This document shows positions 18,060 to 30,661 of a stretch of 64,000 bases of DNA, in pieces. The position numbers and the translations under genes are program-made. Position 1 is the stretch's first letter; each line of letters starts with the position of its first letter. Source of the DNA: Flavimobilis marinus (GTDB lineage Bacteria; Actinomycetota; Actinomycetes; Actinomycetales; Cellulomonadaceae); contig NZ_FONZ01000002.1 of the NCBI RefSeq assembly GCF_900113055.1, positions 1 through 64,000 on the forward strand. The letters run 5' to 3'. Below the pieces are notes generated by a model, which was given only the letters and a program-made list of their open reading frames with translations, searched no databases and had not been told where the DNA came from.

Positions 18060-18779
18060 ATGACCGTGTCCGCAGCCTCCTCCCCGCGCGAGACCGAGGC
18101 CGGCACCCGCCAGCGTGTGCTCGCGCTCGTCACCCGTGAGGGACCGATCAGCGCGGCCGAGCTCGCCGCCCGGCTGCGGCTCACGTCGGCCGGCATCCGC
18201 CGGCACGTCGCGGGCCTCGAGGCCGAGAACCTCGTCGCTGTGCACGAGGGCGCACCGGCCGGCGGCCGCGGCCGCCCGGCGCGCCGGTACGTCGCGACCG
18301 ACCTCGCCCAGGAGTCGATGTCCGGCGCCTACACCGCGGTCGCCGTGCAGGCGCTCGAGTACCTGGCCGAGGTCGGGGGAGACGCCGCGATCGACGGCTT
18401 CGTCGAGCGCCACGTCGCCCAGCTCGAGGACCGCTACGCCCCGCAGATCACGGGCGAGAGCATCGAGGAGCGCGCGGGCCAGCTCGCGGACGCCCTCGCC
18501 GCCGACGGCTACGCCGCGAGCGTCCGCCCCGTGCCCGGCACGCTGATGATGCAGCTGTGCCAGGGGCACTGCCCCGTGCAGCACGTCGCCGCGCGCTTCC
18601 CCCAGATCTGCGACGCCGAGGCGCGGACGTTCTCGCGTCTGCTCGGCTCGCACGTCCAGCGGCTCGTCACCCTCGCGGGCGGCGCGCACGTCTGCACCAC
18701 GAACATCCCTGTCACCCGACCAAGCAGCGAGAACCCAACCCCAGCCGGCGTGTCCGGCTCAGTGGAAGGAACGAGATGA
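18060..18779 (+). CDS. sufR: Iron-sulfur biogenesis repressor SufR
   Basis: A 239-aa winged-helix regulator. The N-terminal DeoR/ArsR-like HTH is at about residues 17-60 ([20 protein letters not shown]), followed by the wing [11 protein letters not shown]. Cysteines at 167, 171, 184 and 212 ([22 protein letters not shown]) can ligate a [4Fe-4S] cluster, as in known SufR proteins. It should sense cluster status and repress the operon it heads. The ATG at 18060 follows GGAAGGAG; an in-frame GTT/ATG extension to 17961 lies over the operator and is rejected. Overlaps sufB by 4 nt. Confidence 0.93.
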   Translation: MTVSAASSPRETEAGTRQRVLALVTREGPISAAELAARLRLTSAGIRRHVAGLEAENLVAVHEGAPAGGRGRPARRYVATDLAQESMSGAYTAVAVQALEYLAEVGGDAAIDGFVERHVAQLEDRYAPQITGESIEERAGQLADALAADGYAASVRPVPGTLMMQLCQGHCPVQHVAARFPQICDAEARTFSRLLGSHVQRLVTLAGGAHVCTTNIPVTRPSSENPTPAGVSGSVEGTR

Positions 18780-20221
18780 GCGCACCTACCGAAGACGCCG
18801 TCACCGGCGCCCCGAGCACCGACGAGGAGATCATCGCCTCGATCGGCTCCTACGGGTACGGCTGGCACGACAACGACGACGCAGGCTCGCTCGCGCGCCG
18901 CGGCGTGGACGAGGACGTCGTCCGCAACATCTCGGCTCTCAAGAACGAGCCCGAGTGGATGCTGAACCAGCGCCTCAAGGCCCTGCGGATGTTCGGCAAG
19001 AAGCCCATGCCCAACTGGGGCTCGGACCTGTCCGGGATCGACTTCGACAACATCAAGTACTTCGTGCGGTCCACGGAGAAGCAGGCCACCAGCTGGGAGG
19101 ACCTGCCCGAGGACATCAAGAACACCTACGACCGCCTGGGCATCCCCGAGGCGGAGAAGCAGCGCCTCGTCGCCGGCGTCGCCGCGCAGTACGAGTCCGA
19201 GGTCGTCTACCACCAGATCCGTGAGGACCTGGAGGAGCAGGGCGTCATCTTCGTCGACACCGACACCGGCCTGCGTGACTACCCGGAGATCTTCGAGCAG
19301 TACTTCGGCTCGGTCATCCCGGCGGGCGACAACAAGTTCGCCGCGCTCAACTCCGCCGTGTGGTCGGGCGGGTCGTTCGTCTACGTGCCGCCGGGCGTGC
19401 ACGTCGAGATCCCGCTGCAGGCCTACTTCCGCATCAACACGGAGAACATGGGCCAGTTCGAGCGCACGCTGATCATCGCCGACGAGGGCTCGTACGTGCA
19501 CTACGTCGAGGGCTGCACGGCGCCGATCTACAAGAGCGACTCGCTGCACTCCGCGGTCGTCGAGATCATCGTCAAGAAGAACGCCCGCGTGCGCTACACG
19601 ACCATCCAGAACTGGTCGAACAACGTGTACAACCTGGTGACCAAGCGCGCCACGGCCGCCGAGGGCGCCACCATGGAGTGGGTCGACGGCAACATCGGCT
19701 CCAAGGTCACCATGAAGTACCCGGCGATCTACCTCATGGGCGAGCACGCCAAGGGCGAGACGCTGTCGATCGCGTTCGCCGGCGAGGGCCAGCACCAGGA
19801 CGCGGGCGCCAAGATGGTGCACGCCGCCCCGCACACGTCGTCGTCGATCATCTCGAAGTCGGTCGCGCGCGGCGGTGGGCGGACGTCCTACCGCGGCCTC
19901 GTGCAGGTGCTCGAGGGCGCCTCGCACTCCGCCTCGACCGTGCTGTGCGACGCGCTGCTGGTGGACCAGATCTCCCGCTCGGACACCTACCCCTACGTCG
20001 ACGTCCGCGAGGACGACGTCTCGATGGGGCACGAGGCCACGGTCTCCCGGGTGAGCGAGGAGCAGCTGTTCTACCTCATGTCCCGAGGCATGCCCGAGAC
20101 CGAGGCGATGGCGATGATCGTGCGCGGGTTCGTCGAGCCCATCGCGCGTGAGCTGCCCATGGAGTACGCGCTCGAGCTCAACCGCCTCATCGAACTTCAG
20201 ATGGAAGGGTCAGTCGGCTGA
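18776..20221 (+). CDS. sufB: Fe-S cluster assembly scaffold SufB
   Basis: A 481-aa protein. Conserved SufB stretches include [15 protein letters not shown] at the start, [15 protein letters not shown], the beta-helix core with [20 protein letters not shown] and [15 protein letters not shown], and the C-terminal [20 protein letters not shown]. The cysteine in VEGCTAP belongs to the region used for cluster assembly. SufB forms the SufBC2D scaffold with the neighbouring SufD and SufC. Start ATG overlaps the sufR stop; the sufD ATG overlaps this stop by 1 nt. No intein is present, unlike mycobacterial SufB. Confidence 0.97.
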   Translation: MSAPTEDAVTGAPSTDEEIIASIGSYGYGWHDNDDAGSLARRGVDEDVVRNISALKNEPEWMLNQRLKALRMFGKKPMPNWGSDLSGIDFDNIKYFVRSTEKQATSWEDLPEDIKNTYDRLGIPEAEKQRLVAGVAAQYESEVVYHQIREDLEEQGVIFVDTDTGLRDYPEIFEQYFGSVIPAGDNKFAALNSAVWSGGSFVYVPPGVHVEIPLQAYFRINTENMGQFERTLIIADEGSYVHYVEGCTAPIYKSDSLHSAVVEIIVKKNARVRYTTIQNWSNNVYNLVTKRATAAEGATMEWVDGNIGSKVTMKYPAIYLMGEHAKGETLSIAFAGEGQHQDAGAKMVHAAPHTSSSIISKSVARGGGRTSYRGLVQVLEGASHSASTVLCDALLVDQISRSDTYPYVDVREDDVSMGHEATVSRVSEEQLFYLMSRGMPETEAMAMIVRGFVEPIARELPMEYALELNRLIELQMEGSVG

Positions 20222-21435
20222 TGACCACTGCTGCACCGAACACCGTCACCACCACCGACCACTCCCGGGCGGTCGCGGACGGCGCCCACTCGCACGGCGT
20301 CGGGGGCACCCCCCAGGGCTCGCGCGCCGAGCGCATCACCTCGTTCGACCTCGCCACCATCCCGGTGCCGACGGGACGCGAGGAGGAGTGGCGCTTCACC
20401 CCCGTGTCCCGCCTGCAGCCGCTGTTCGCCGAGGCGATCGACGGCCACGGCATCCGCACCACCGTGGTCGCCCCGAACGAGGTCCAGGTGGAGCTCGTCG
20501 GTCGCGACGACGCCCGCCTGGGCACCGCCGGGACCCCCGGGGACCGCACGGCCGTGACCGCGTGGAACTCGTTCGCCGAGGCCACCGTCGTCACGATCCC
20601 GACCGAGGTCGTCGCGAGCGAGCACGTGTCCATCCGCGTCGAGGGCATCGACACCGTCGCCACGGCGTCGCACATCCTCGTGCACGCGCAGCGGCACTCG
20701 CAGGCCGTGGTCGTCCTCGACCACCTCGGGTCAGCCACGCTGACCGAGACGGTCGAGATCGTCGTCGACGACGGCGCGCACCTCACGCTCGTGTCGGTCC
20801 AGGACTGGGCCACCGGCGCTGTGCACGCGGCCTCGCACCGCATCCGCCTGGGCCGCGACGCACGCGTCAAGCACGTCGTGGTGACCTTCGGCGGCGACGT
20901 CGTGCGCGTCACGCCCGACGCCGAGTTCACCGCTCCGGGCGGCGACGTCGAGATGGTCGGCCTGTACTTCGCCGACGCCGACCAGCACCAGGAGCACCGC
21001 CTGTTCGTGGACCACGCGGTCCCGACCTGCAAGTCCCGCGTCACGTACAAGGGCGCGTTGCAGGGCGCCGGCGCCCACACGGTCTGGGTGGGCGACGTGC
21101 TCATCCGCGCCGCGGCGGAGGGCACCGACACCTACGAGCTCAACCGCAACCTCGTGCTCTCCGAGGGCGCGCGGGCGGACTCGGTCCCGAACCTCGAGAT
21201 CGAGACCGGCGAGATCGAGGGTGCCGGCCACGCGAGCGCGACGGGCCGGTTCGACGACGAGCAGCTGTTCTACCTGATGGCTCGCGGCATCCCCGAGATC
21301 GACGCCCGTCGTCTCGTGGTGCGTGGCTTCTTCACCGAGCTCATCAGCGAGATCGGCGTCCCCGAGGTCGAGGAGCGTCTGATCGCCTCGATCGAGGCCG
21401 AGCTCGAGAAGTCGATGAGCGTCCTGGGCGCATGA
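20221..21435 (+). CDS. sufD: Fe-S cluster assembly protein SufD
   Basis: A 404-aa paralogue of SufB. It has a variable N-terminal part (residues 1-110) with GREEEWRFTPVSRLQPLF, a central right-handed beta-helix, and the conserved HQEHRLFVDHAVPTCKSRVT plus C-terminal DEQLFYLMARGIPEIDARRL. It completes the SufBC2D scaffold and is needed for iron entry. The ATG shares one base with the sufB stop, and the stop overlaps the Rieske gene by 4 nt. Confidence 0.96.
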   Translation: MTTAAPNTVTTTDHSRAVADGAHSHGVGGTPQGSRAERITSFDLATIPVPTGREEEWRFTPVSRLQPLFAEAIDGHGIRTTVVAPNEVQVELVGRDDARLGTAGTPGDRTAVTAWNSFAEATVVTIPTEVVASEHVSIRVEGIDTVATASHILVHAQRHSQAVVVLDHLGSATLTETVEIVVDDGAHLTLVSVQDWATGAVHAASHRIRLGRDARVKHVVVTFGGDVVRVTPDAEFTAPGGDVEMVGLYFADADQHQEHRLFVDHAVPTCKSRVTYKGALQGAGAHTVWVGDVLIRAAAEGTDTYELNRNLVLSEGARADSVPNLEIETGEIEGAGHASATGRFDDEQLFYLMARGIPEIDARRLVVRGFFTELISEIGVPEVEERLIASIEAELEKSMSVLGA

Positions 21436-21767
21436 CGGCCCAGTACGCCTGCGCCGCCGCGGACGTCCCCGTCGAGGGGACGCTCCGCGTCGAGCTCGAC
21501 GACGACGCCGGCCGCGTGGTCGAGGTCGCGGTCGTGCGGGACTCCGACGGAGCCCTGCACGCCGTGTCCGACATCTGCTCCCACGGCGCCGTCTCGCTGT
21601 CCGACGGCGAGGTCGACGGGTGCTTCGTCGAGTGCTGGCTGCACGGGTCGCGGTTCGACCTGCGCACCGGCCAGCCCGACGCACCGCCGGCCGTCCGTCC
21701 CATCCCCGTCTACCCCCTGACCGTCGACGGCGAGAACGTTCTCGTCGACGTCGACGCCCCGCTCTGA
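21432..21767 (+). CDS. Rieske [2Fe-2S] ferredoxin-like protein in the suf operon
   Basis: A 111-aa protein with one Rieske domain. The cluster ligands are C-x-H in ICSHGAVSL and C-x-x-H in ECWLHGSRFDL, spaced as in dioxygenase-type Rieske ferredoxins. It overlaps sufD by 4 nt and ends 17 nt before sufC. Such a gene is often found at this place in actinobacterial suf operons. It may supply electrons for cluster assembly or be a client protein; the exact role is not established. Confidence 0.92.
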   Translation: MTAQYACAAADVPVEGTLRVELDDDAGRVVEVAVVRDSDGALHAVSDICSHGAVSLSDGEVDGCFVECWLHGSRFDLRTGQPDAPPAVRPIPVYPLTVDGENVLVDVDAPL

Positions 21768-21784
21768 GCTTCGAGGAGAAATAC

Positions 21785-23914
<2,130 letters not shown>

Positions 23915-23925
23915 GGAGGAACGTC

Positions 23926-24426
23926 ATGTCCAACGCGATGCAAGAGCTCTACCAGCAGGTCATCCTCGACCACTACAAGGCGCCGCACGGCAAGGGGCTG
24001 CAAGACGCAGCCGCCGGCAGCGCCTGCGGCGAGTCGCACCAGGTGAACCCCACCTGCGGTGACGAGGTCACGCTCCGGGTCGAGGTCGACGGCCAGCAGA
24101 TCACCGGGCTGTCCTGGGACGGCCAGGGCTGCTCGATCTCCCAGGCGTCCCTCTCGGTGATGACCGAGCTGACCCAGGGCGCCTCGGTCGCCGACGCCGA
24201 GCGCCTGGGCGAGGTCTTCCGCGACCTGATGAACACCCGCGGCAAGGGCCTCGACGACGACGACGCCGAGGACCTCCTCGGCGACGCCGTGGCCTTCACC
24301 GGCGTGTCGCAGTTCCCCGCCCGTATCAAGTGCGCGCTGCTCGGCTGGTCCGCGCTGCGCGACGCGCTCGTCCGCGGCACGTCGGTCACGGCGTCCGCAC
24401 CTCACACCACCCAGGAGATCTCATGA
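23926..24426 (+). CDS. sufU: Sulfur transfer protein SufU
   Basis: A 166-aa protein with the SufU zinc site: C44 and D46 in NPTCGDEVTL, C69 in GQGCSISQAS and C136 in RIKCALLGW. SufU accepts persulfide sulfur from SufS by zinc-ligand exchange in Gram-positive bacteria. The start reads MSNAMQELYQQVILDHYKAP, standard for the family. It lies 11 nt after sufS with GAGGAGG just upstream, and ends in a 4-nt overlap with sufT. Confidence 0.96.
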   Translation: MSNAMQELYQQVILDHYKAPHGKGLQDAAAGSACGESHQVNPTCGDEVTLRVEVDGQQITGLSWDGQGCSISQASLSVMTELTQGASVADAERLGEVFRDLMNTRGKGLDDDDAEDLLGDAVAFTGVSQFPARIKCALLGWSALRDALVRGTSVTASAPHTTQEIS

Positions 24427-24749
24427 CGGAGCAGCCCACCGCGACCACCGCGGCCGACGTCGAGGAGGCCATGCGCGACGTCATCGACCCGGAGCTCGGT
24501 ATCAACGTCGTTGACCTCGGCCTCGTCTACGGCGTGACGGTCGATCAGAACAACCACGCGGTCATCGACATGACCCTGACGTCCGCGGCGTGCCCGCTGA
24601 CCGACGTCATCGAGGAGCAGACCGGCGCCGCGCTCGAGGGCGTCACCGCCGGCTTCCGGATGAACTGGGTGTGGATGCCGCCGTGGGGCCCGGAGAAGAT
24701 CACCCCCGACGGCCGCGAGCAGCTGCGGGCCCTGGGCTTCAACGTCTGA
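24423..24749 (+). CDS. sufT: SufT family Fe-S assembly factor (DUF59/MIP18)
   Basis: A 108-aa DUF59 protein. It contains AMRDVIDPELGINVVDLGLV, the motif LTSAACPLTD with the conserved cysteine, and WMPPWGPEKITPDGREQLRA. SufT helps deliver or mature Fe-S clusters. It is the last gene of the operon and overlaps sufU by 4 nt. The long palindrome that starts 20 nt after its stop is the likely end of the transcript. Confidence 0.93.
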   Translation: MTEQPTATTAADVEEAMRDVIDPELGINVVDLGLVYGVTVDQNNHAVIDMTLTSAACPLTDVIEEQTGAALEGVTAGFRMNWVWMPPWGPEKITPDGREQLRALGFNV

Positions 24750-24768
24750 GCGGACTGCAGCGCAGCAC

Positions 24769-24821
24769 CGAAGAATGGGCACTTTTTGTCGTGATTCACG
24801 ACAAAAAGTGCCCATTCTTCG
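24769..24821. terminator. 53-nt perfect palindrome between convergent sufT and ypfJ
   Basis: Two perfectly complementary 26-nt arms, starting CGAAGAATGGGCACTTTTTG (24769 on) and mirrored to 24821, flank a single central T (24795). The arms hold T5 and A5 runs but no U-tract follows the stem in either direction. Position (20 nt after the sufT stop, 24 nt before the ypfJ stop on the other strand) suggests a bidirectional terminator. The length and perfection are unusual for a plain terminator. Confidence 0.75.
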
Positions 24822-24845
24822 TTCGGGAGGGCCTCGGGGTGAGGG

Positions 24846-25733
24846 TCAGAGGTCCGTTCCCGCGACCTCGAAGGTCGTGCACGCCGCCGGGCCGCCCTCG
24901 TAGCCGGCCGTGAACCAGCGCTGGCGCTGTTCCGCGGAGCCGTGGGTCCAGGACTCGGGGGAGACCTGGCCGGTGGCGGCCTCCTGGATGCGGTCGTCGC
25001 CGACCGCGGCCGCGGCGTCGAGGGCGTCGGCGATCTGTGCGTCCGTGGGCGGCTCGATGAGGGTCACGCCCTGGTCGTCCGTCGTGGTCGCGGCCGCCGC
25101 GGCCCACGCCCCGGCGTAGCAGTCGGCCTGGAGCTCCAAGCGCACGGCGTCCGACGTCGGGCCGGTCCCGGAGCGGTCGGCGGCGGCCATCGCGCCGGTC
25201 AGGTGGGAGACGTGGTGGCCCCACTCGTGGGCGACGACGTACATCTGGGCGAACGCGCCGCCGTCGGCGCCCAGGCGCGTGCGCAGGTCCTCGAAGAACG
25301 CGACGTCGAGGTAGATCTCCTCGTCGCCCGGGCAGTAGAACGGGCCGACGGCGCTGGTCGCGTTGCCGCACGCCGTCCCCACCGCGTCCTCGAAGAGCGT
25401 CACGTGGCTCGGGCGGTACTCGGCCTGCGTCAGCGCCGGGTAGGTCTGCGACCAGAAGTCGTCGAGGGAGTCCGCGGTGCCGACCATCCGGCACTCGGTG
25501 TCCGTGTTGGCGAGCGACGCGTCCGCGCAGCGGTCGAGGCTCTCGGTGGTCGCGCCGTCGCCTGCGGAGCCGCCCCCGCCGGTGAGCCCGCTCAGGTCGA
25601 CCCCGAGCAGCTGGCCGAGCAGCACGAGCGCGACGGCGCCGAGCCCGCCCCCGATCGCGATCCCACCCTTGCGGCCGCCGGATCGCTTGCTGGCCCGGCT
25701 GGTGTCGATCCGCGCGTCGTCGTTGAAGGTCAT
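24846..25733 (-). CDS. Neutral zinc metallopeptidase, YpfJ family
   Basis: A 295-aa protein. A basic cytoplasmic start (SRASKRSGGRKGG) is followed by a membrane helix (about residues 24-45), a Gly/Ser linker, and an extracytoplasmic zincin domain. HEWGHH at 169-174 holds the zinc-binding HExxH. Cysteines at 69, 81, 122 and 134 could form disulfides, and GPFYCPGDEEIYLD is conserved in YpfJ-like peptidases. The substrate is unknown. It is convergent with sufT across the 53-nt palindrome. Confidence 0.88.
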   Translation of the reverse strand: MTFNDDARIDTSRASKRSGGRKGGIAIGGGLGAVALVLLGQLLGVDLSGLTGGGGSAGDGATTESLDRCADASLANTDTECRMVGTADSLDDFWSQTYPALTQAEYRPSHVTLFEDAVGTACGNATSAVGPFYCPGDEEIYLDVAFFEDLRTRLGADGGAFAQMYVVAHEWGHHVSHLTGAMAAADRSGTGPTSDAVRLELQADCYAGAWAAAAATTTDDQGVTLIEPPTDAQIADALDAAAAVGDDRIQEAATGQVSPESWTHGSAEQRQRWFTAGYEGGPAACTTFEVAGTDL

Positions 25734-25767
25734 GGACGGACGCTACGACGGCGCCCGCGGCGCCGCA

Positions 25768-26349
25768 TCAGGAAGGCTGGTCGGCCAGCCCACGGGCGGC
25801 GAGCGCCTCGCCCGTGCGCTGGGCATGGCCGACGGCGCGGACCGTGGCGGAGCCGGCGATCGCGCCGAGCCGCCGCTCGGCCCCGCGGGCGCGTGCGGCC
25901 TCCCGTGCCGAGGCCGCCACGCCCCCCAGCACGGGGATCGCGCGGAGCATGAGGCTCACGGCCAGCGAGATCGTCCACGCACGCCCGGGGGAGAGCCCTA
26001 GTCGCAGCGCCCCGCGCTCGAGCGCGTCGAGCATCGCGGTCGCCGAGGTGGTCAGGGTGACGGCGTGCGCGACGACGGCCACGGCCACGAGGTCGAGCGC
26101 GACCTCCACGCCCCGCAGCGGCGTCCCGGCGACGACGTGCACGACCGCCAGGACGAGGGCGAGCAGCGCGAGGGGCACCGCGCGCCGGACGACGACGGCC
26201 AGCGGCGCCCGCCACGCGAGGGCAAGAGACACCGCGCACCCGAGCGGCAGCGCGAGGCCGAGCCACACCGGCACGGGCAGCGCGTGCGCGGGCAGCCCGG
26301 CGAGCACACCGACGCCGAGCAGGGCCAGCAGCCGCGCCCCGGCGCTCAT
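25768..26349 (-). CDS. bioN: ECF biotin transporter transmembrane protein BioN (EcfT)
   Basis: A 193-aa membrane protein with about five helices. The coupling motifs show the A-R-G pattern of EcfT proteins: AREAARARGAERRLG at about 148-162, with a second, weaker site near GEALAARGLAD. It links the ATPase BioM to the substrate-binding BioY. The size matches BioN of actinobacterial bioYMN operons. It starts 67 nt after bioM on the same strand, the only sizeable gap in this operon. Confidence 0.85.
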   Translation of the reverse strand: MSAGARLLALLGVGVLAGLPAHALPVPVWLGLALPLGCAVSLALAWRAPLAVVVRRAVPLALLALVLAVVHVVAGTPLRGVEVALDLVAVAVVAHAVTLTTSATAMLDALERGALRLGLSPGRAWTISLAVSLMLRAIPVLGGVAASAREAARARGAERRLGAIAGSATVRAVGHAQRTGEALAARGLADQPS

Positions 26350-26416
26350 CGCGTCCCCGCGCTCGTCGGGTGCCCCGCGCCCAGCGCGCTGCCCGAGCCC
26401 ACCCTGCCGCCCACGC

Positions 26417-27106
26417 TCATCGCAGCTTGCCCGCCGTCATGCGCGCGACGTACAGATCGACGCCTGCGTCCGGGTCGCCGTCGTGCACCACGTGGCCGTC
26501 GTCGACGACCAGCACGCGGTCCGCGCGTCGCGCGGCGTCGAGGTCGTGCGTGGCCGTGACGACCTGGGCGTCGAGGTCGGCGAGCAACCGGTCGACGTGC
26601 GTGCGCCAGCGCAGGTCGAGCAACGTCGTCGGCTCGTCGCACACGAGCACACGCGGACCGGTCGCCAGGACGCTCGCGAGGGCGAGGAGCTGCTTCTGGC
26701 CCGCCGACAGCCCGTGGGCGCTGCGGTCCGCGTGCGCCGCCAGGCCGAAGCGCTCGAGGACGGCGAGCGCGGCGTCGTCGTCCGCCTTGCGGCGCACCCG
26801 GCCGCGCAGGGACAGGGCGACGTCCTCGCGCGGGGTGGGCATGAGGATCTGCGCCTCGGGGTCGGTGAACACGAAGCCGACGTCGCGGCGCACCGCGGGC
26901 CCGTCGGTCGCGGTGTCGCGACCGTGCACCCGCACCGAGCCGCTCGTGGGGAGCAGCAGGCCGTTGAGCAGGCGCAGGAGGGTCGACTTGCCGCTGCCGT
27001 TCGCCCCGACGACGGCCACCCGTCGCTCGGTCAGCGTTGCGGTGACGGGGTGCACGAGGACCGCGCCGTCGGGCGCGTGCACGGTCGCCTCCCACAGCTC
27101 GATCAC
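26417..27106 (-). CDS. bioM: ECF biotin transporter ATPase BioM
   Basis: A 229-aa ABC ATPase: Walker A VVGANGSGKSTLLRLLNGL, Q-loop region FTDPEAQILMPT, signature LSAGQKQLLALA, Walker B VLVCDEPTTLLD and ATHDLDAARR. The form of the Q-loop is typical of ECF (CbiO/EcfA) ATPases. The GTG at 27106 overlaps the bioY stop by 4 nt; the frame stays open far upstream over bioY, which is a shadow. It powers biotin uptake with BioY and BioN. Confidence 0.9.
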   Translation of the reverse strand: MIELWEATVHAPDGAVLVHPVTATLTERRVAVVGANGSGKSTLLRLLNGLLLPTSGSVRVHGRDTATDGPAVRRDVGFVFTDPEAQILMPTPREDVALSLRGRVRRKADDDAALAVLERFGLAAHADRSAHGLSAGQKQLLALASVLATGPRVLVCDEPTTLLDLRWRTHVDRLLADLDAQVVTATHDLDAARRADRVLVVDDGHVVHDGDPDAGVDLYVARMTAGKLR

Positions 27107-27687
27107 GAGGTCGCGAGCCTCCGGCGCGCCGCGAGCACGGGGAACGCGCGCTGCACAGCAAAGGCCCCGGCGACGGCGAGGATCACCTTCGCGAGCTCGG
27201 GCAGGATGAACACGACGTTGCTCGCCGCCGCGGTGCCGATCGCGAGGTCCGCGCGCCACGCGAGGACAGGGATGCCGAACGCGTAGACGAGGACGATCCC
27301 GAGGAGGGCACCGGCCACCGTGCCGACGGCGGACCAGCGCATCCGCGCGAGCGACTGCCGCACGGCACCCGCGGCGAACGCGGCGAGCGGGAAGGAGAGC
27401 AGGTACCCCGCTGTGGGGCCGGTGATCACGCCGAGCCCGCCGCTGCCGAGCGCGAAGACCGGGAAGCCCACGGCCCCCACCAGCAGGTACAGCCCGAGGG
27501 CCGCGGCGCCGCGCACCGGGCCGAGCGCCAGCCCGACGAGCAGCACGGCGAAGGTCTGTAACGTCACCGGGACGCCGACGCTCCCGACAGGCACGGCGAG
27601 CTGGGAGCAGACCGCGACGAGCGCGGCGCCCGTCGCGACCAGTGCGAGGGTCGTCGCGGCGGGGACTGGCGTGCTCGTGCGGTCCAT
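27103..27687 (-). CDS. bioY: Biotin transporter BioY (ECF S component)
   Basis: A 194-aa protein with six predicted helices. Family signatures are VPVTLQTFAVLLVGLALGP and GGLGVITGPTAGYLLSFPLA (the GPTxGYLxxF pattern of BioY). The ATG at 27687 was chosen because the preceding sequence to 27801 has no membrane character and crosses the divergent promoter region. First gene of bioY-M-N. I see no clear BioQ- or BirA-type palindrome in the 113-nt divergent gap, so its regulation cannot be read. Confidence 0.92.
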   Translation of the reverse strand: MDRTSTPVPAATTLALVATGAALVAVCSQLAVPVGSVGVPVTLQTFAVLLVGLALGPVRGAAALGLYLLVGAVGFPVFALGSGGLGVITGPTAGYLLSFPLAAFAAGAVRQSLARMRWSAVGTVAGALLGIVLVYAFGIPVLAWRADLAIGTAAASNVVFILPELAKVILAVAGAFAVQRAFPVLAARRRLATS

Positions 27688-27800
27688 CGGTGCCTCCGGT
27701 GTGTCGGAAAAGACGTTCTGCGTCACGGTAGCCACGGGTAGAGTTGGTGGCGTTTGTGCCACCTGCCAAGGCTGGCGTCGTCCGTTCGGAGGAAACCTCA

Positions 27801-29399
<1,599 letters not shown>

Positions 29400-29450
29400 G
29401 CGCGGCGCTCGAGCGCGCGGCGCCGGCCGGCACCGTGCTGGGCCGAGCCC

Positions 29451-30413
29451 TCAGCGGGTGGACGCCTCGATCTCGGCGTCTTCGAGCTCCTCGTCGGTCG
29501 GGCGGCCCTTGCGACGCCGGGACGGCTCGGTGACCTGCCCGCCCTCGACCCAGGCGCGGACGTCGTCGGGCACGTCGGGGCGCAGGGTGACCGGCTGGTT
29601 GGTGCCGTCCTGCTCGGCGACCTCGCGGCGCTCGCGCCGCAGCAGGATGACGTAGCCGCCGATCGCCCCGGCGGCGAACACGATCCACTGCATCGTGTAG
29701 GACAGGTGGGAGCCCAGGTCGAGCGCGGGGGGCGGCAGGGCGCCGGGCGCCTCGGCCGGCGCGGGGTCCTCGGCGACGAGGGCCGCGTACCCGCCGACCA
29801 TGCTGGCCGGGTCGACGTCGCTGCCGGTGGCGGCGAGCACCTGGGCGGTGTTGATCATCTGCACCTGGCCGGCGGGGGCGCCGCGGTCGGTCGCAGGCTC
29901 GTCGGCCCGCAGCCGCGCGACGACCTCGACCGTGCCCTCGGGGGCTTCGGGGACGGACGACGGCGCCGACGCGTCCTGGCCCAGCGGCACGAACCCGCGG
30001 TTGACGACGATCACGACGTCGGAGTCCGCGATCTCGAACGGCACGAGCACGTGGTACCCGCCCGTGCTGCTCACGGGACGGTTGCGCAGCAGCGCCGTGT
30101 CCTGCGCGCGGTAGGTGCCGGTCATGGTGACGGGGCGCCACACGTCGGCGGGGTCGAGCGCGGCGCCGGGACCGGGCAGCAGCTCCTCGACGGGCACGGG
30201 GTCCGCGTAGTAGTTGTCCTGGATGATCTCGACCGCCGCGGCCTTCGTCTGATAGCGGTTCCACTGCCACCAGCCGGCCGCGAGACACAGCGCGGCGACC
30301 GCGATCGCACCGACGAGCAGCCAGGCCCACTCGCGGCGGCTGCGGCGCCGGGCGTGGGCCTCGGGCACGGGGCGCCCGGCCGGCGCCGGGGCGGCCGGGG
30401 CGGGCGCGGTCAC
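29451..30413 (-). CDS. SURF1 family cytochrome oxidase assembly protein
   Basis: A 320-aa protein with the SURF1 plan: an N-terminal helix (WAWLLVGAIAVAALCLAAGWWQWNR, about 34-56, described in part), a large external domain with NRPVSSTGGYHVLVPF and VNRGFVPLG, and a C-terminal helix in HLSYTMQWIVFAAGAIGGY. A hydrophilic tail of about 55 residues follows. SURF1 helps insert heme A into cytochrome aa3 oxidase, so it matches ctaA at 15142. The GTG start overlaps the next gene upstream by 4 nt. Confidence 0.93.
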   Translation of the reverse strand: MTAPAPAAPAPAGRPVPEAHARRRSRREWAWLLVGAIAVAALCLAAGWWQWNRYQTKAAAVEIIQDNYYADPVPVEELLPGPGAALDPADVWRPVTMTGTYRAQDTALLRNRPVSSTGGYHVLVPFEIADSDVVIVVNRGFVPLGQDASAPSSVPEAPEGTVEVVARLRADEPATDRGAPAGQVQMINTAQVLAATGSDVDPASMVGGYAALVAEDPAPAEAPGALPPPALDLGSHLSYTMQWIVFAAGAIGGYVILLRRERREVAEQDGTNQPVTLRPDVPDDVRAWVEGGQVTEPSRRRKGRPTDEELEDAEIEASTR

Positions 30414-30661
30414 GGACGGGCGCCGGCGTCCGGCGGGATCTCGGCGACAGGGACGGTCTGCTTGAGGAAGTCGCGCAAGGTCAGGAACAGCTCGAGGTGC
30501 TCGCGGTGGTCGTCGCACGCGAGCCACACCTTGCGGCGCTCGGGGGTGTGGATCTTGGGGTTGTTCCACAGCAGGCCCCACGTCGCTTCGGCGCGGCAGC
30601 CCTTGCCCGAGCACATCAGGGTCTCGTCGAGGTCGTCGGTGGGCTCGGTCGTCAGGCTCAC
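30410..30661 (-). CDS. Small Cys/His-containing conserved protein
   Basis: An 83-aa protein between SURF1 and a DUF3099 gene, with 4-nt overlaps at both ends. It contains CSGKGC near residue 17 and ACDDHREHLELFL near residue 49, a spacing that could hold one zinc ion through two cysteines, a third cysteine and a histidine. The middle reads WGLLWNNPKIHTPERRKVW. I do not recognise a functional family. The tight coupling and Cys/His pattern suggest it is real; a role in oxidase maturation would be a guess from position. Confidence 0.75.
   Translation of the reverse strand: MSLTTEPTDDLDETLMCSGKGCRAEATWGLLWNNPKIHTPERRKVWLACDDHREHLELFLTLRDFLKQTVPVAEIPPDAGARP

Noticed and set aside
27688-27800. Biotin riboswitch or BirA/BioQ operator before bioY
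   Set aside because: No palindrome matching known BirA or BioQ sites could be seen, and no biotin riboswitch class is established.
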